64,000 bases of DNA, taken from Sphingomonas hengshuiensis (lineage in GTDB: Bacteria > Pseudomonadota > Alphaproteobacteria > Sphingomonadales > Sphingomonadaceae). The stretch covers positions 3,782,001 through 3,846,000 of the forward strand of contig NZ_CP010836.1 of NCBI RefSeq assembly GCF_000935025.1, written 5' to 3'. Under the pieces are notes generated by a model that worked only from the letters and a program-made list of their open reading frames with translations, was not told where the DNA came from and ran no database searches. This document shows positions 38,338 to 47,557 of the stretch, piece by piece (position 1 is the stretch's first letter; the number at the start of each line of letters is the position of its first letter). The position numbers and the translations under genes are program-made.

Positions 38338-38751
38338 ATGTACGCCACCGCCGACGATATCCGCGCACGCTATGGCGAGGACGTTCTCGTCCAGCTCGCC
38401 GGGGCGGATGCGTGGGGACCGGTGGCGATCGCGGCGGTCAACCTCAAGCTCGCCGACGCATCGGTGCTGGCGGACGGCTATATCGCCAAATATTACGCGC
38501 CCGCGCCGGGCGCCGTGCTGCCGCCGCTGCTCGTGCAGCTCGTGTGCAAGATCGCCTATTGCGAGATGCACCGGGTTCCGACCGAGGAAGCGAGCAGGCA
38601 GCGCGCCGAGGCGATGAAGGTGCTGGGCGATATTTCGCGCGGGCTGGTCAAGATCGACGAAGGCCGCGGGGACTTGCCCGCGCGCGATGGCGCCGTGCTG
38701 GTCGAGGACCCCGGCCGCACCTTCAGCCGCGACCGGCTGGGCGGCTTCTGA
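38338..38751 (+). CDS. Mu gp36-like head-tail connector (DUF1320)
   Basis: The product is 137 aa. It starts MYATADDIRARYGEDVLVQL, with YIAKYYAPAPGAVLPPLLVQ LVCKIAYCEMHRVPTEEASR, the DUF1320 pattern. It is a likely adaptor ring under the portal. AGAAAGGATCG precedes the ATG. Confidence 0.88.
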   Translation: MYATADDIRARYGEDVLVQLAGADAWGPVAIAAVNLKLADASVLADGYIAKYYAPAPGAVLPPLLVQLVCKIAYCEMHRVPTEEASRQRAEAMKVLGDISRGLVKIDEGRGDLPARDGAVLVEDPGRTFSRDRLGGF

Positions 38752-39311
38752 TGGCGGGCGCATCCTTTTCCGTCCATGCCGAGGGCGTCGCCGCCGTCGA
38801 GGCGCGGCTGGCCCGGCTTGCCGCGAAGCTGGGCGACCTGTCCCCGCTGATGGACACGATCGGCGCGCTGGGCGAGACGCACACACAGGACAATTTCGAA
38901 GGGCAGCACACGCCGGACGGCGTGCCCTGGGCACCGTCGAACCGCGTGCGCAGGACGGCGGTGGGCGCCGCCGGGCCGCAGCGCATGACGGGCAAGACGC
39001 TCCAGGACTCGCGGCGGCTGTATCTGTCGATCACGCATCGATCGACCGCGCGCTCCGCCGAATGGGGCAGCAACGTCGCCTATGCCCGTCGCCACAATGA
39101 CGGGTTCGACGGGACCGAGGCCGTTGCCTCGCACAAGCGCACGATGCGCCAGGCGTTCGGCGTCGCGCTGGCCGAGCCGATCGAAGTCGTGGTCGGCGCC
39201 TTCAGCCGCAAGGCCAACACGCCCGCGCGTACCTTCCTCGGGCTTTCGGCCGAGCTGATCGGCGACATCGAGGACGCGAGCGAACACTATTTGACGGAGG
39301 CCGGCGAATGA
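38751..39311 (+). CDS. Mu G-like virion morphogenesis / tail completion protein
   Basis: The product is 186 aa. It has DNFEGQHTPDGVPWAPSNRV and RMTGKTLQDSRRLYLSITHR, the phage_tail_S/virion morphogenesis pattern (GT.L..SI). It overlaps gp36 by TGATG-type coupling. A 127-bp gap after it holds only hairpin-forming sequence and a doubtful 44-codon frame. Confidence 0.85.
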   Translation: MAGASFSVHAEGVAAVEARLARLAAKLGDLSPLMDTIGALGETHTQDNFEGQHTPDGVPWAPSNRVRRTAVGAAGPQRMTGKTLQDSRRLYLSITHRSTARSAEWGSNVAYARRHNDGFDGTEAVASHKRTMRQAFGVALAEPIEVVVGAFSRKANTPARTFLGLSAELIGDIEDASEHYLTEAGE

Positions 39312-39438
39312 TCGGCCTTTGCACCCGCCTTAACCCCGCGAGAGCAGGGGGAGGACAAGACGGTACGGCTCGCAAGGCCCCCGCAGCATCGTCATCGGGC
39401 GATGCTTGCTCCCCCATTTTCGCTCGCGGAGCCGGCGC

Positions 39439-40104
39439 ATGATCGCGGCGATCGAGCTGGCGATGCTGGCGCGGCTCAAGGCCGTTGCCGATGCCGGGGC
39501 CTATGATTTCCCGCGCTGGCGGACGCTGTCGACCTATCCCGACAATTGGGATGCGTATCTCGAATCGGATGCGCAGATCGCATGCCCGGCCGCCTGGGTC
39601 GTGTTCGCCGGGTGGCAGGGGACCGAGGACGATGGCGACGATCAGGTCCGCGTGCTGCGCGGGTCGTTCGGGCTGATGGTCGCCGACGAGAATCTGCGCG
39701 CCGACGAAGCCTATCAGCGCCATGGCGGCCCCGATCCGGCAAAGGAGCCGGGCAGCTATCGCCTGATCCTGGGCGCGGTCGCCGCGCTGTCGGGGCAGAC
39801 GCTGGGTCTCGACCTGTACACGCCGCTGGAGGCCGGGCCGCTGCGCGCGGTGCGGCCGACCGACGCGCTGCGCAAGCGCAAGCTGTCGATGTACGCCGTC
39901 GAGTTCACCTGTGACTTCCCGCTGATCGTCGTGGGCGATGGCGAGACCGATCCCGCCGCGCTGGAGGCGCTGCACGCCAATTGGGACATCCCGCTGTTCG
40001 GGCAGCCGCTGCCCGTCGATCGCGATCCCGTCGCGCCCGGCGTCCAGTTGCCCGACGATTACCGCGCCGACGCCACCGACCATCTTGAGCTGGAGCAAGA
40101 GTGA
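39439..40104 (+). CDS. Mu gp37-like tail terminator (DUF1834)
   Basis: The product is 221 aa. It starts MIAAIELAMLARLKAVADAG, with later SYRLILGAVAALSGQTLGLD LYTPLEAGPLRAV and MYAVEFTCDF, which fit DUF1834. This protein caps the contractile tail before head joining. Confidence 0.82.
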   Translation: MIAAIELAMLARLKAVADAGAYDFPRWRTLSTYPDNWDAYLESDAQIACPAAWVVFAGWQGTEDDGDDQVRVLRGSFGLMVADENLRADEAYQRHGGPDPAKEPGSYRLILGAVAALSGQTLGLDLYTPLEAGPLRAVRPTDALRKRKLSMYAVEFTCDFPLIVVGDGETDPAALEALHANWDIPLFGQPLPVDRDPVAPGVQLPDDYRADATDHLELEQE

Positions 40105-40346
40105 CCATGTCCGACCGCCGTTTCATCAAGCCCGCACCGGGCCTTTCGGTGCACGATCCCGAGACCGGGCGGCCTCTGGTCCCGCAAGGGCGCGGCGTCG
40201 CGTGGAACAGCTGGTGGCAGCGGCGCTGGAACGACCGCGACGTGATCGCCACGACCGAGGCCGAGATCGCCGCCGCCGAAAAGGCCGCGGAGAAGGCGGC
40301 CGCCAAGGCCGCGACCAAGCCCGCCGAAGGGAGCACCGAACAGTGA
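40101..40346 (+). CDS. Mu gp38-like DUF2635 protein
   Basis: The product is 81 aa. SDRRFIKPAPGLSVHDPETG RPLVPQGRGVAWNSWWQRRW is the DUF2635 signature (RP..G..VP). The C-terminal tail is Ala/Lys/Glu-rich. The start is GTG 40101 or ATG 40107. It lies immediately before the sheath gene as in Mu. Confidence 0.85.
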   Translation: MTMSDRRFIKPAPGLSVHDPETGRPLVPQGRGVAWNSWWQRRWNDRDVIATTEAEIAAAEKAAEKAAAKAATKPAEGSTEQ

Positions 40347-41779
40347 CCAGCATCGTTTTCGATTCGATCGCCAGCAACCAGCGCCGCCCCGGCGTCGCCG
40401 CGGAATTCTCCAACGTGCGGGCGGTTTCGGGGCTGCCGCCGGCGCCACAGAAGATCCTGCTGGTCGGGCAGAAGCTGGCGACCGGCAGTTCGGCGCTCGT
40501 GCCGCAGCGGATGACGTCCGCCGATCAGGCGGTTGCCCTGTTCGGTCGGGGGTCGATGCTGCACGGCATGGTCCGTGCCGCGCTGAAGGCGAGCGGATCG
40601 ACCGAAGTGTGGGCGATCGGTGTGGAGGATAATTCGGGCGGCGTGTCCGGGGTCGTGTCCCTTACCTATACCGGCACCGCCACGGCAGCCGGGACGGTAT
40701 CGATTCTGGTCGCCGGCGTGCGTATCCAGATGGCGGCGATCGTCGGCACCACGGCAACGCAGATGGCAACCGCGACCGCCGCGGCGATCAACGCGCTGCC
40801 CGACCTGCCGGTTGTCGCCACCAGTTCCGCGGGCGTGGTGACTGTGACCGCGCGGCACAAGGGCGCGGTAGCGGGGGATGCCTTGGGAATTATCCCCTCT
40901 TACTATGAGGGAGACGGCATCCCCGCCGGACTAAGCGTTGCAATTGCGACGGTTACTGCTCCGTCAGGCGATCCTGACCTTGATGACGTATGGGCGGTGC
41001 TCGGCGACGAGCAGTTCCAGTCGATTGCACTTTTCGCCAACGATTCGGCAAATCTGACCTCCGCCGATGTCGAGTTGGCATCGCGCTGGGGACCGGAGCG
41101 TCAGGTCGAAGGCCATGCGTTCACCACTATAAGGAGCACCTACTCCACGCTCGCGACTTTCGGCGCAACCCGAAACGGCCCCCACCTGACCGTCGTCGCC
41201 AGCGATGACCTGCAAGTGCCAAGCTGGGTGATCACGGCCACCGTCGCGGCTTTATATGCAGTCGAGATCGAAAAGGACCCGGCCCGACAGCTGACCAAGC
41301 TGGTGTTGCCGGGCATCCCGGCGCCGCGGCGTGGCTATCGCTTTACCAAGATGGAGCGCGAGCAACTGCTGCACAACGGAATCTCGACGCTGGACGTCAG
41401 CCCATCGGGCGAAGTCGTCATCGAGCGGCTGATCAGCACGTACCGGGTCAACGCATATGGCCTGCCCGACATCAGCTGGCTGGACGTCAACACCGCGGCG
41501 ACGCTGGCCTATTACCGGTACAGCTGGCGCTACCGCATGCAGACCAAGTTTCCGCGCGCGAAGCTGACGGCGGACACGATCGCCGCGATCCGGGCGGAGA
41601 CGATCAACCTGGCGCGCGAATGGGGCGAGGCCGGGCTGATGGAGGATGTCGACGGCTTTATCGCCGGCCTCGTCATCGAGCGCGACGCGACCAATCCGAC
41701 CCAGCTCAACCTGCTGATGACGCCCGACGTCGTCAACGGCCTGTTGCAGCTGATGGCGCGGTTTGAATTCATCCTCTGA
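40343..41779 (+). CDS. Contractile tail sheath protein (Mu gpL-like)
   Basis: The product is 478 aa from GTG 40343. It has FDSIASNQRRPGVAAEFSNV near the start, VWAIGVEDNSGG in the middle, and the conserved C-terminus SWRYRMQTKFPRAKL with FIAGLVIERDATNPTQLNLL. The stretch from about 40860 to 41230 is less GC-rich than the flanks, which suggests allele exchange in the exposed part of the sheath. Confidence 0.92.
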   Translation: MTSIVFDSIASNQRRPGVAAEFSNVRAVSGLPPAPQKILLVGQKLATGSSALVPQRMTSADQAVALFGRGSMLHGMVRAALKASGSTEVWAIGVEDNSGGVSGVVSLTYTGTATAAGTVSILVAGVRIQMAAIVGTTATQMATATAAAINALPDLPVVATSSAGVVTVTARHKGAVAGDALGIIPSYYEGDGIPAGLSVAIATVTAPSGDPDLDDVWAVLGDEQFQSIALFANDSANLTSADVELASRWGPERQVEGHAFTTIRSTYSTLATFGATRNGPHLTVVASDDLQVPSWVITATVAALYAVEIEKDPARQLTKLVLPGIPAPRRGYRFTKMEREQLLHNGISTLDVSPSGEVVIERLISTYRVNAYGLPDISWLDVNTAATLAYYRYSWRYRMQTKFPRAKLTADTIAAIRAETINLAREWGEAGLMEDVDGFIAGLVIERDATNPTQLNLLMTPDVVNGLLQLMARFEFIL

Positions 41780-41813
41780 GCGACCCCTGAGCGGGCAATA
41801 AGGAGCGGTTTAG

Positions 41814-42185
41814 ATGGCGAGTAAAAATCAGGTCGCGGGCAAGGCCAAGGTCCGCGTCAACGGCGGGGCGATCGAGACGATGGGCGATACCACGCTGGAG
41901 CTGGGCGGGGTGAAGCGCGAGCCGATGCCCGGCGATTACAATGCGGGGAACTTCAAGGAAGGCGCCCCGGCGCCGGCAAAGCTCACGATCAAGATCCCGG
42001 CCAAGTCGTCGTTCAGCCCGACCGCATGGGCGGCGATCGTCGGCGCGACGGTGCTCGTCGAGTTCGATACCGGCAAGGCCTTCACGTTCAAGGAAGCCTA
42101 TTCGGAGGGCGCCCCCAACGCGACCACCAGCGACGGTTCCTATGAGGGCGTGCTGTACGGCCAGCCCGCCGAGGAGATCGCCTAG
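41814..42185 (+). CDS. Tail tube protein (Mu gpM-like)
   Basis: The product is 123 aa, with AAGGAG before ATG 41814. It has KAKVRVNGGAIETMGDTTLE LGGVKREPMPGDYNAGNFKE, the Mu tube pattern, and ends SDGSYEGVLYGQPAEEIA. It polymerises inside the sheath. Confidence 0.9.
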   Translation: MASKNQVAGKAKVRVNGGAIETMGDTTLELGGVKREPMPGDYNAGNFKEGAPAPAKLTIKIPAKSSFSPTAWAAIVGATVLVEFDTGKAFTFKEAYSEGAPNATTSDGSYEGVLYGQPAEEIA

Positions 42186-42289
42186 GACCTGCACGGGGCG
42201 GCGGCTGCCGTCCCTGCGGATGCCCGGCATCGACTTCACCCTGGATCGAGCCGCGGGCCGGCGCGGCGACCAGCATTTGAGGACCCATC

Positions 42290-42574
42290 ATGGCCGCGAC
42301 CGTCTATCCGCTCAAGCACCCCATCATCGTCACCATCGGCGAGCGTACCGAGGAAATCACCTCGCTGGCGCTGCGCCGCGCGACCGGCAACGACCTGTTG
42401 CTGATCGACAGTTTTCGCCACCAGCCGATGAAACTCGTGCTGGAGATGATCGCCGCGCTGAGTGGCCAGCCCTTCGTCATCATCCAGAAACTCGACGCGG
42501 GAGACGTCGGCCCTTTGGGCGAACTTGCCTTCGCGAATGTGGAGGATGGCCTGCCAATTGGCGGGACCTCCTAG
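42290..42574 (+). CDS. Tail assembly chaperone, unshifted product (Mu gp41-like)
   Basis: The product is 94 aa. It has YPLKHPIIVTIGERTEEITS LALRRATGNDLLLIDSF, then PMKLVLEMIAALSGQPFVII, the phage tail assembly protein E/gp41 fold. Its frame stops at TAG 42574, but a -1 frame continues to 42690, the two-product arrangement of tail chaperones. Confidence 0.82.
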   Translation: MAATVYPLKHPIIVTIGERTEEITSLALRRATGNDLLLIDSFRHQPMKLVLEMIAALSGQPFVIIQKLDAGDVGPLGELAFANVEDGLPIGGTS

Positions 42575-42690
42575 GCGAGCTGGCCGCCGAGTTCGGGTGG
42601 CCGCCCGCCGTGCTGCTGTCGCTGTCCCTGGCGGAGCTTGAGATGTGGATTGACCAGCTCAACCGGCTCCGCACCGCAACCGAAGGCTGA
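42511..42690 (+). CDS. Tail assembly chaperone -1 frameshift extension
   Basis: A slippery heptamer C CCT TTG (42511-42517) lies in the zero frame of the chaperone. After a -1 slip the frame runs to 42690 and encodes RDLLGELAAEFGWPPAVLLS LSLAELEMWIDQLNRL, a helical domain typical of the long chaperone form, which ends 6 bp before the tape measure ATG. The frameshift site is inferred from sequence only. Confidence 0.7.
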   Translation, partial: PFGRTCLRECGGWPANWRDLLGELAAEFGWPPAVLLSLSLAELEMWIDQLNRLRTATEG

Positions 42691-42696
42691 AACCCC

Positions 42697-44280
42697 ATGA
42701 AGCTGTCGCTGATCCTGGAAGCCATCGACCGGGCCACCGCCCCGGCGCGGCGCGTGACCGCCGCCGTGGAAGGGCTGACCCGCCGGGGGATCAAGCCGCT
42801 GGGCAAGGCGATGCAGGACGTCGATCGCGCGGGCAGCCGCTTCCTGACCGGATTGCCGACGCGGATCACGGCACTGGCGGCGCGGGTGCGGGCGCTGGCC
42901 GGGCGTGCGGGCATGGGAGCGCTGACCAAGGCGGCCGAGGGCACGGGCTTTGCGATCGGGCGGCTGATCCGGATGGCGGGCGGGCTTGCCGCCAAGGGGC
43001 TGGCGCTGGGCACGGCCGGCGCCGGCTTCCTGGGCGGATGGTTCACGAGTGGCGTGATCGGTCAGGCGTCCAAATTCGAGCAGTTCCGCGTCGTGCTGGA
43101 AAATACCGAGGGCAGCGCCGCCGCCGCTAAAAGGGCGATGGACTGGGTCAAGCAATTCGCCACCGTCACGCCCTATGAGCTGGGCGACGTGATGGAGGCG
43201 TTTGTCGCGCTCAAGGCCTATGGCATCGACCCGACCGATGGCGCGCTGCGCACGCTGGGCGATGCCGCGTCGGGCATGGGCAAGCCGTTGATGCAGGCGA
43301 TCGAGATGATGGCCGACGCGCAGACCGGCGAATTCGAGCGGCTGAAGGAATTCGGCATTCGATCGAAGGTGCAGGGCAACCAGGTCGCCTTCACCTATCA
43401 GCGCAACGGGAAGGAGATCACCCGCACCGCCCAGAAGAGCGGCGTCGCGATTCAGAAGGCCCTGATGGGCATTTTCGGCGAGCGATTTGGCGGGATGATG
43501 GACAAGCAATCGCGGACGTTCGCCGGCATGTGGTCGAACCTGTCCGACGCGCTGACCAATTTTCAGGTGTCGATCGCGGACGCGGGGTTTTTCGACGCCG
43601 TTAAGGGCAAGCTTGAGGCGATGCTGTCCCGCGTCAACGCGCTGGCCGCCGATGGCACGCTCGCCAAATGGGCGCAGACGATTTCCGACCGGATGACGGC
43701 GATCGCCGACAAGGCCGTCCAGTTCGCCACGGGCACCGATTGGGCGGCGGTGGGCAATGGGCTGGTAGGCATAGCGAACGCCTTGCTCGCGATCGTCGGG
43801 GCGCTGGGCAAGGCGTATAGCTATGCGTCGAATATCAGCGCGATCGCCGCCCGCAACCAGGCCAAGAATGGGTTGAACGGGTGGTTCGTCAGCGATCTGC
43901 GCAAGGCCGAGCTGCGCGAACAGCTTCGGAGTGCGAACCGGCGACTGGGGATGAACCCCAACGACGGCATTCCCGCCGACCAGCTCGAAAAGGAGCGCAG
44001 GGCACTCGACGTGACCGTGCCGGGCGTCGCGCCGCGCAAGCCGTTTGTGCCGACCGAAGCCCCGGCCTGGGGCAAGCCGGGCGCCTTTCGGCCGCTCGCC
44101 CCGCCCCGCGCGCTGGTGCCGTCGTCGGCCCGCCCCGCCGCGCCCGCCAAGCCCGCCGAGGGCAAAATCTCGCTCCACGTCACCACCGATCGTGGCGTTA
44201 CCGCCACGCCGACGCAGGTATCGGCGCGCGGCATGAAGGTGGAGGTCAACACCGGCCGCGCCATGTCGGGTGTCGCGTGA
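42697..44280 (+). CDS. Tail tape measure protein (Mu gp42-like)
   Basis: The product is 527 aa. It has LSLILEAIDRATAPARRVTA, an N-terminal helical region, hydrophobic stretches around residues 90-120 (AGGLAAKGLALGTAGAGFLG), then the tape-measure signature FEQFRVVLENTEGSAAAAKR and FATVTPYELGDVMEAFVALK. The C-terminus is Pro/Ala-rich. It sets the tail length and guides assembly. Confidence 0.9.
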   Translation: MKLSLILEAIDRATAPARRVTAAVEGLTRRGIKPLGKAMQDVDRAGSRFLTGLPTRITALAARVRALAGRAGMGALTKAAEGTGFAIGRLIRMAGGLAAKGLALGTAGAGFLGGWFTSGVIGQASKFEQFRVVLENTEGSAAAAKRAMDWVKQFATVTPYELGDVMEAFVALKAYGIDPTDGALRTLGDAASGMGKPLMQAIEMMADAQTGEFERLKEFGIRSKVQGNQVAFTYQRNGKEITRTAQKSGVAIQKALMGIFGERFGGMMDKQSRTFAGMWSNLSDALTNFQVSIADAGFFDAVKGKLEAMLSRVNALAADGTLAKWAQTISDRMTAIADKAVQFATGTDWAAVGNGLVGIANALLAIVGALGKAYSYASNISAIAARNQAKNGLNGWFVSDLRKAELREQLRSANRRLGMNPNDGIPADQLEKERRALDVTVPGVAPRKPFVPTEAPAWGKPGAFRPLAPPRALVPSSARPAAPAKPAEGKISLHVTTDRGVTATPTQVSARGMKVEVNTGRAMSGVA

Positions 44281-45509
44281 GCGCCCCGGCGGGGTGGCAG
44301 CCCGGTGCCTGGCGCGGGCTGGCGTTCGTCACGAACGGACAGGACCAGGAGGGTGGGCGTCGCGGCGTCGTCCATGAATTCCCCCAGGCCGAGAAGCCGG
44401 TGTGGGAGGATTTGGGCCGCAAGGGCCAGCGTTATTCGATCGACTGCCATATCATCGGCGACGGGTTCATCGCGCGTGCCGCGGCGTTCGCCGATGCACT
44501 GAACGCGCCTGGCGCGGGGACGCTGGTGCACCCGTGGTACGGAACGATGCAGGTGGCGGTGGAGGGATTCACCCGCACCGATTCGACCGAGGACGGCGGC
44601 TATGCGGCGTTCACGATCGCCTTTGTCGAGACCGGCCTTCCGGCGCCGGCCCAGCCGAGCGTGGACAGTGCGGCGCAGGCGCAGGCGGCGGCGGAGGAGG
44701 AGCAGGCGGCGGCGGTCGAGAAGCTCGACGAGGATTTCAGCCTGTCCGAAGTCGCCGCGTTCGTCGAGGAACATGCCGGCGAGATCGTCAAATATGCCGG
44801 GGCGGCGATGGCGACGATGTCGGCGTTGCAGGGCGGGATCGGGCCGGGGCTGCTCGCGATCCAGGCCAATCTGGGGCTGTTGCCGCCGGGGGTGCAGGCG
44901 CAGCTGCGCGACGCGCTGGCGCTCGGCACGACATTGCTGACCGCGGTGCAATCGATCCGGGTCGTGGCGACTGCCGGCGTCGGGCTGATCGACGGACTGA
45001 TCGGGCTGCTCGACCTGGGCAGCGACTTGCCGCCGATCGTCGGCGACACGCCCGCGCGCGATCGCCAGCGGGCCAACCAGGCGGCGCTGATCCAGATGAT
45101 CAACCTTGCCACGGCAGGCGAAGTGGCGCGGGCGATCGCCGACACGAGCTTCACCTCCTATGACGAGGCGGTGCGCGTGCGCGATGCCGCGGCCGACGCC
45201 CTGGACGCGCTGGCCCTGCGCCAGGCGGATGCCGGCGACGATACGGGCGCCGATTCCTATGACCGGTTGCGCCGGGCGATCGTGCGCGACGTAACCGCGC
45301 GGGGCGGATCGCTGGCGCGGCTGATCTCCTACACCCCGCCGGGCACCGCGCCCGCGATTGTGATCGCGCACCGGCTGTACGGCGATCCCGCCACCGTCGA
45401 GGCGCGCGCGGCGGAGATCGTGGCGCGCAACGGCATCGCGCATCCCGGCTTCGTCCCCGGCGGCCGCGCGCTGGAAGTGCTGAGCAGCGGGGGTGACGCC
45501 AATGGCTGA
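44277..45509 (+). CDS. Mu gpN/gp43-like DNA circularisation/baseplate hub protein
   Basis: The product is 410 aa from GTG 44277, coupled to the tape measure stop. The N-terminal domain (WRGLAFVTNGQDQEGGRRGV VHEFPQAEKPVWEDLGRK, YSIDCHIIGDGFIARAAAFA) is the DNA_circ_N pattern. A helical C-terminal half follows. In Mu this is tail protein N. Confidence 0.88.
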   Translation: MSAPAGWQPGAWRGLAFVTNGQDQEGGRRGVVHEFPQAEKPVWEDLGRKGQRYSIDCHIIGDGFIARAAAFADALNAPGAGTLVHPWYGTMQVAVEGFTRTDSTEDGGYAAFTIAFVETGLPAPAQPSVDSAAQAQAAAEEEQAAAVEKLDEDFSLSEVAAFVEEHAGEIVKYAGAAMATMSALQGGIGPGLLAIQANLGLLPPGVQAQLRDALALGTTLLTAVQSIRVVATAGVGLIDGLIGLLDLGSDLPPIVGDTPARDRQRANQAALIQMINLATAGEVARAIADTSFTSYDEAVRVRDAAADALDALALRQADAGDDTGADSYDRLRRAIVRDVTARGGSLARLISYTPPGTAPAIVIAHRLYGDPATVEARAAEIVARNGIAHPGFVPGGRALEVLSSGGDANG

Positions 45510-46575
45510 CGTCGACGCCGTTGCCGAGGCCGCCAAGATCGCCGAGCGTGTCGAGCTGGCGATCGGCGGCCTGCTCTATTCGGGGTGGACCGAGGTGAGC
45601 ATCACGCGCGCGATCGACGCGATGAGCGGCAGTTTCGAGCTGGCGCTGGCGGCGCGCGCCGATGGCGCGTCGGCGGACCTCCCGGTCAAGCCGGGCGATA
45701 GGTGCGAAGTGCGCGTGGGCGGCGAGACGGTGATCAACGGGTGGGTGGATGCCGTCGCGCCGTCGATCGATGCCAATGCCCATGCGATCCGGGTGAGCGG
45801 GCGCGACCGTACCGCCGACCTGGCCGACTGTTCGGCGATTCACAAGCCGGGGAGCTGGCGCAATGTCCGGCTGGAGGCGATCGCGGCCGAGCTGGCCAAG
45901 CCGTTCGGGATCAAGGTGACGGCGAAGGCCGATACCGGCAAGCCGATCGCGCGGTTCGCGCTGCAACAGGGGGAGACGGTGCAGGCGGCGCTGGAGCGGT
46001 TGCTGCGGTTTCGCGGGCTGTTGATGGTGGCCGATTCGGCGGGCGACCTGACGCTGATCACGCCTGATGCCAATGCGCCGATCGCGACGCTGGCGCTGGG
46101 GGTCAACATCCTGTCGGCGGACGCCACGCACGATCATCGCGACCGGTTCAGCACCTATCGCGTCAAGGGCCAGGCGCCGGGCGACGAGCATCATCACGGC
46201 AAGGCGGTTTCGCAGCTTTCGGGCACCGCCAGCGATGCCGGCGTCGCGCGCTATCGCCCGCTGCTGATCGTCGCCGAGGAGGGCAGCGACAATGGCGGGG
46301 TGACGGCGCGGGCAAAGTGGGAGGCCGGGGTGCGCGCGGGCCGATCGCTGTCGGTGCAGGTTCGCGTGCTGGGGTGGCGCGTGTCGGCCGGGGGCGCCCT
46401 GTGGCGGCCCAATGTGCAGGTGCGGGTGCAGTGCCCGGCGGTGCAGATCGACGATGCGACGATGCTGGTGACGGCGGTGACCTTTGAAAAGAGCGATGCC
46501 GGCACCACCGCGACGATCACGGCGATGCCGCGCGGCGCGTGGCAGCCGCTCGCCGTCGCGGAGCCCAAGAAGTGA
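45502..46575 (+). CDS. Mu gpP/gp44-like baseplate hub protein
   Basis: The product is 357 aa. It has GWTEVSITRAIDAMSGSFEL, then GDRCEVRVGGETVINGWVDA and ALQQGETVQAALERLLRFRG LLMVADSAGDL, the gp44/gpD-like hub pattern. It overlaps gpN by 8 bp. Confidence 0.9.
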   Translation: MADVDAVAEAAKIAERVELAIGGLLYSGWTEVSITRAIDAMSGSFELALAARADGASADLPVKPGDRCEVRVGGETVINGWVDAVAPSIDANAHAIRVSGRDRTADLADCSAIHKPGSWRNVRLEAIAAELAKPFGIKVTAKADTGKPIARFALQQGETVQAALERLLRFRGLLMVADSAGDLTLITPDANAPIATLALGVNILSADATHDHRDRFSTYRVKGQAPGDEHHHGKAVSQLSGTASDAGVARYRPLLIVAEEGSDNGGVTARAKWEAGVRAGRSLSVQVRVLGWRVSAGGALWRPNVQVRVQCPAVQIDDATMLVTAVTFEKSDAGTTATITAMPRGAWQPLAVAEPKK

Positions 46576-47300
46576 ACGTCGCCGCGTCGATCGCCGCGCT
46601 GGGCGGGCGGATGCAGATGGCGATCGGGCGGTGCGTGCTGCGCGCGGTGGCCGACGACAAGGCGTGCCAGGAAGTCCAGATCGACGTGCTGGCCGACGAG
46701 ACGATCGACGGGGTCGAGCATTTCCAGACCTATGGCCTGAGCGTGCATCCGCATCCCGAGGCCGAGGGGGTGTTGTTGTCGGTGGGCGGGCGCCGGGGCA
46801 ACAGCATCGTGATCGCGGTGGGTGACCGCCGCTATCGGTTGAAGGGCATGCAGGCGGGCGAGGTCGCGCTGTACGACGATCTCGGCCAGGTCGTGCGGCT
46901 GACCCGCGACGGTATCCTGATTTCGAGCGCGCAGGGCGTGACGATCGAGACCGAAGGCGACCTGTCGATGACCGCGCAGGGCGACATGACGATCGGCGCG
47001 GGCGGAAGCCTGTCGATCGATGCCGAGGCGGGGATCGCGATCACCAGCGCGGCCGGCGCTTCGGTCACTGCCGACGGCGCGCTTGCGCTCGACGGGGCGA
47101 GCATCGCCGCCTCGGCAGACGGCGCGGTGACGATCGACGGCGCCAGCCTGACTGCTGGCGTCTCCGGGGCGGTGGCGATCAACAGTGACAATGTAGGCAT
47201 CGGCAATGGCGCGACGCTGGGCGCGGCGCGGCGCACCGATGCGGTCAACGATTCGGACGACGTGATTTCGGGTGGCTCCAGCAAGGTGAGGATCGCATGA
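46572..47300 (+). CDS. Baseplate spike protein (Mu gp45/gpV-like)
   Basis: The product is 242 aa from GTG 46572. An OB-fold N-terminus (CVLRAVADDKACQEVQIDVL, HFQTYGLSVHPHPEAEGVLL) is followed by a repetitive beta-helix needle (GDLSMTAQGDMTIGAGGSLS IDAEAGIAITSAAGAS). This pierces the outer membrane on contraction. Confidence 0.9.
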   Translation: MNVAASIAALGGRMQMAIGRCVLRAVADDKACQEVQIDVLADETIDGVEHFQTYGLSVHPHPEAEGVLLSVGGRRGNSIVIAVGDRRYRLKGMQAGEVALYDDLGQVVRLTRDGILISSAQGVTIETEGDLSMTAQGDMTIGAGGSLSIDAEAGIAITSAAGASVTADGALALDGASIAASADGAVTIDGASLTAGVSGAVAINSDNVGIGNGATLGAARRTDAVNDSDDVISGGSSKVRIA

Positions 47301-47557
47301 GCGCAAAAGGTTTCAAACGGCACACCCTCGATCCCGTCCAGGGCGGCACCATCCTTCGCGGCCTCGGCTATGCGCTCAAGCATGGCGACCCGGTCGAGGC
47401 CAGCGCGACACGCGATCGGAAGGGCCGTTGGCGGCGGGTCCATGCGCGGTGGCAGGATGGCTGGCGCTGCACATTGGTGCTTCACACCGATGGCACCGTG
47501 TCTTTCAGCATGACGCTCAAAATCCGCACCACCGACACGACGGTGGCGGCGGCGTGA
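47297..47557 (+). CDS. Small hypothetical baseplate-region protein (86 aa)
   Basis: It starts MSAKGFKRHTLDPVQGGTIL; basic and aromatic (HARWQDGWRCTLVLHTDGTV) later. ATGA overlaps exist on both sides. It stands between gp45 and gp46, where Mu has no gene. The function is unknown. Confidence 0.55.
   Translation: MSAKGFKRHTLDPVQGGTILRGLGYALKHGDPVEASATRDRKGRWRRVHARWQDGWRCTLVLHTDGTVSFSMTLKIRTTDTTVAAA

Noticed and set aside
39308..39442. 44-codon frame starting in the stop of the virion morphogenesis gene
   Set aside because: It has ATGA coupling at both ends, but it translates hairpin-forming sequence into an odd peptide and has no recognisable feature. I treat the gap as non-coding.
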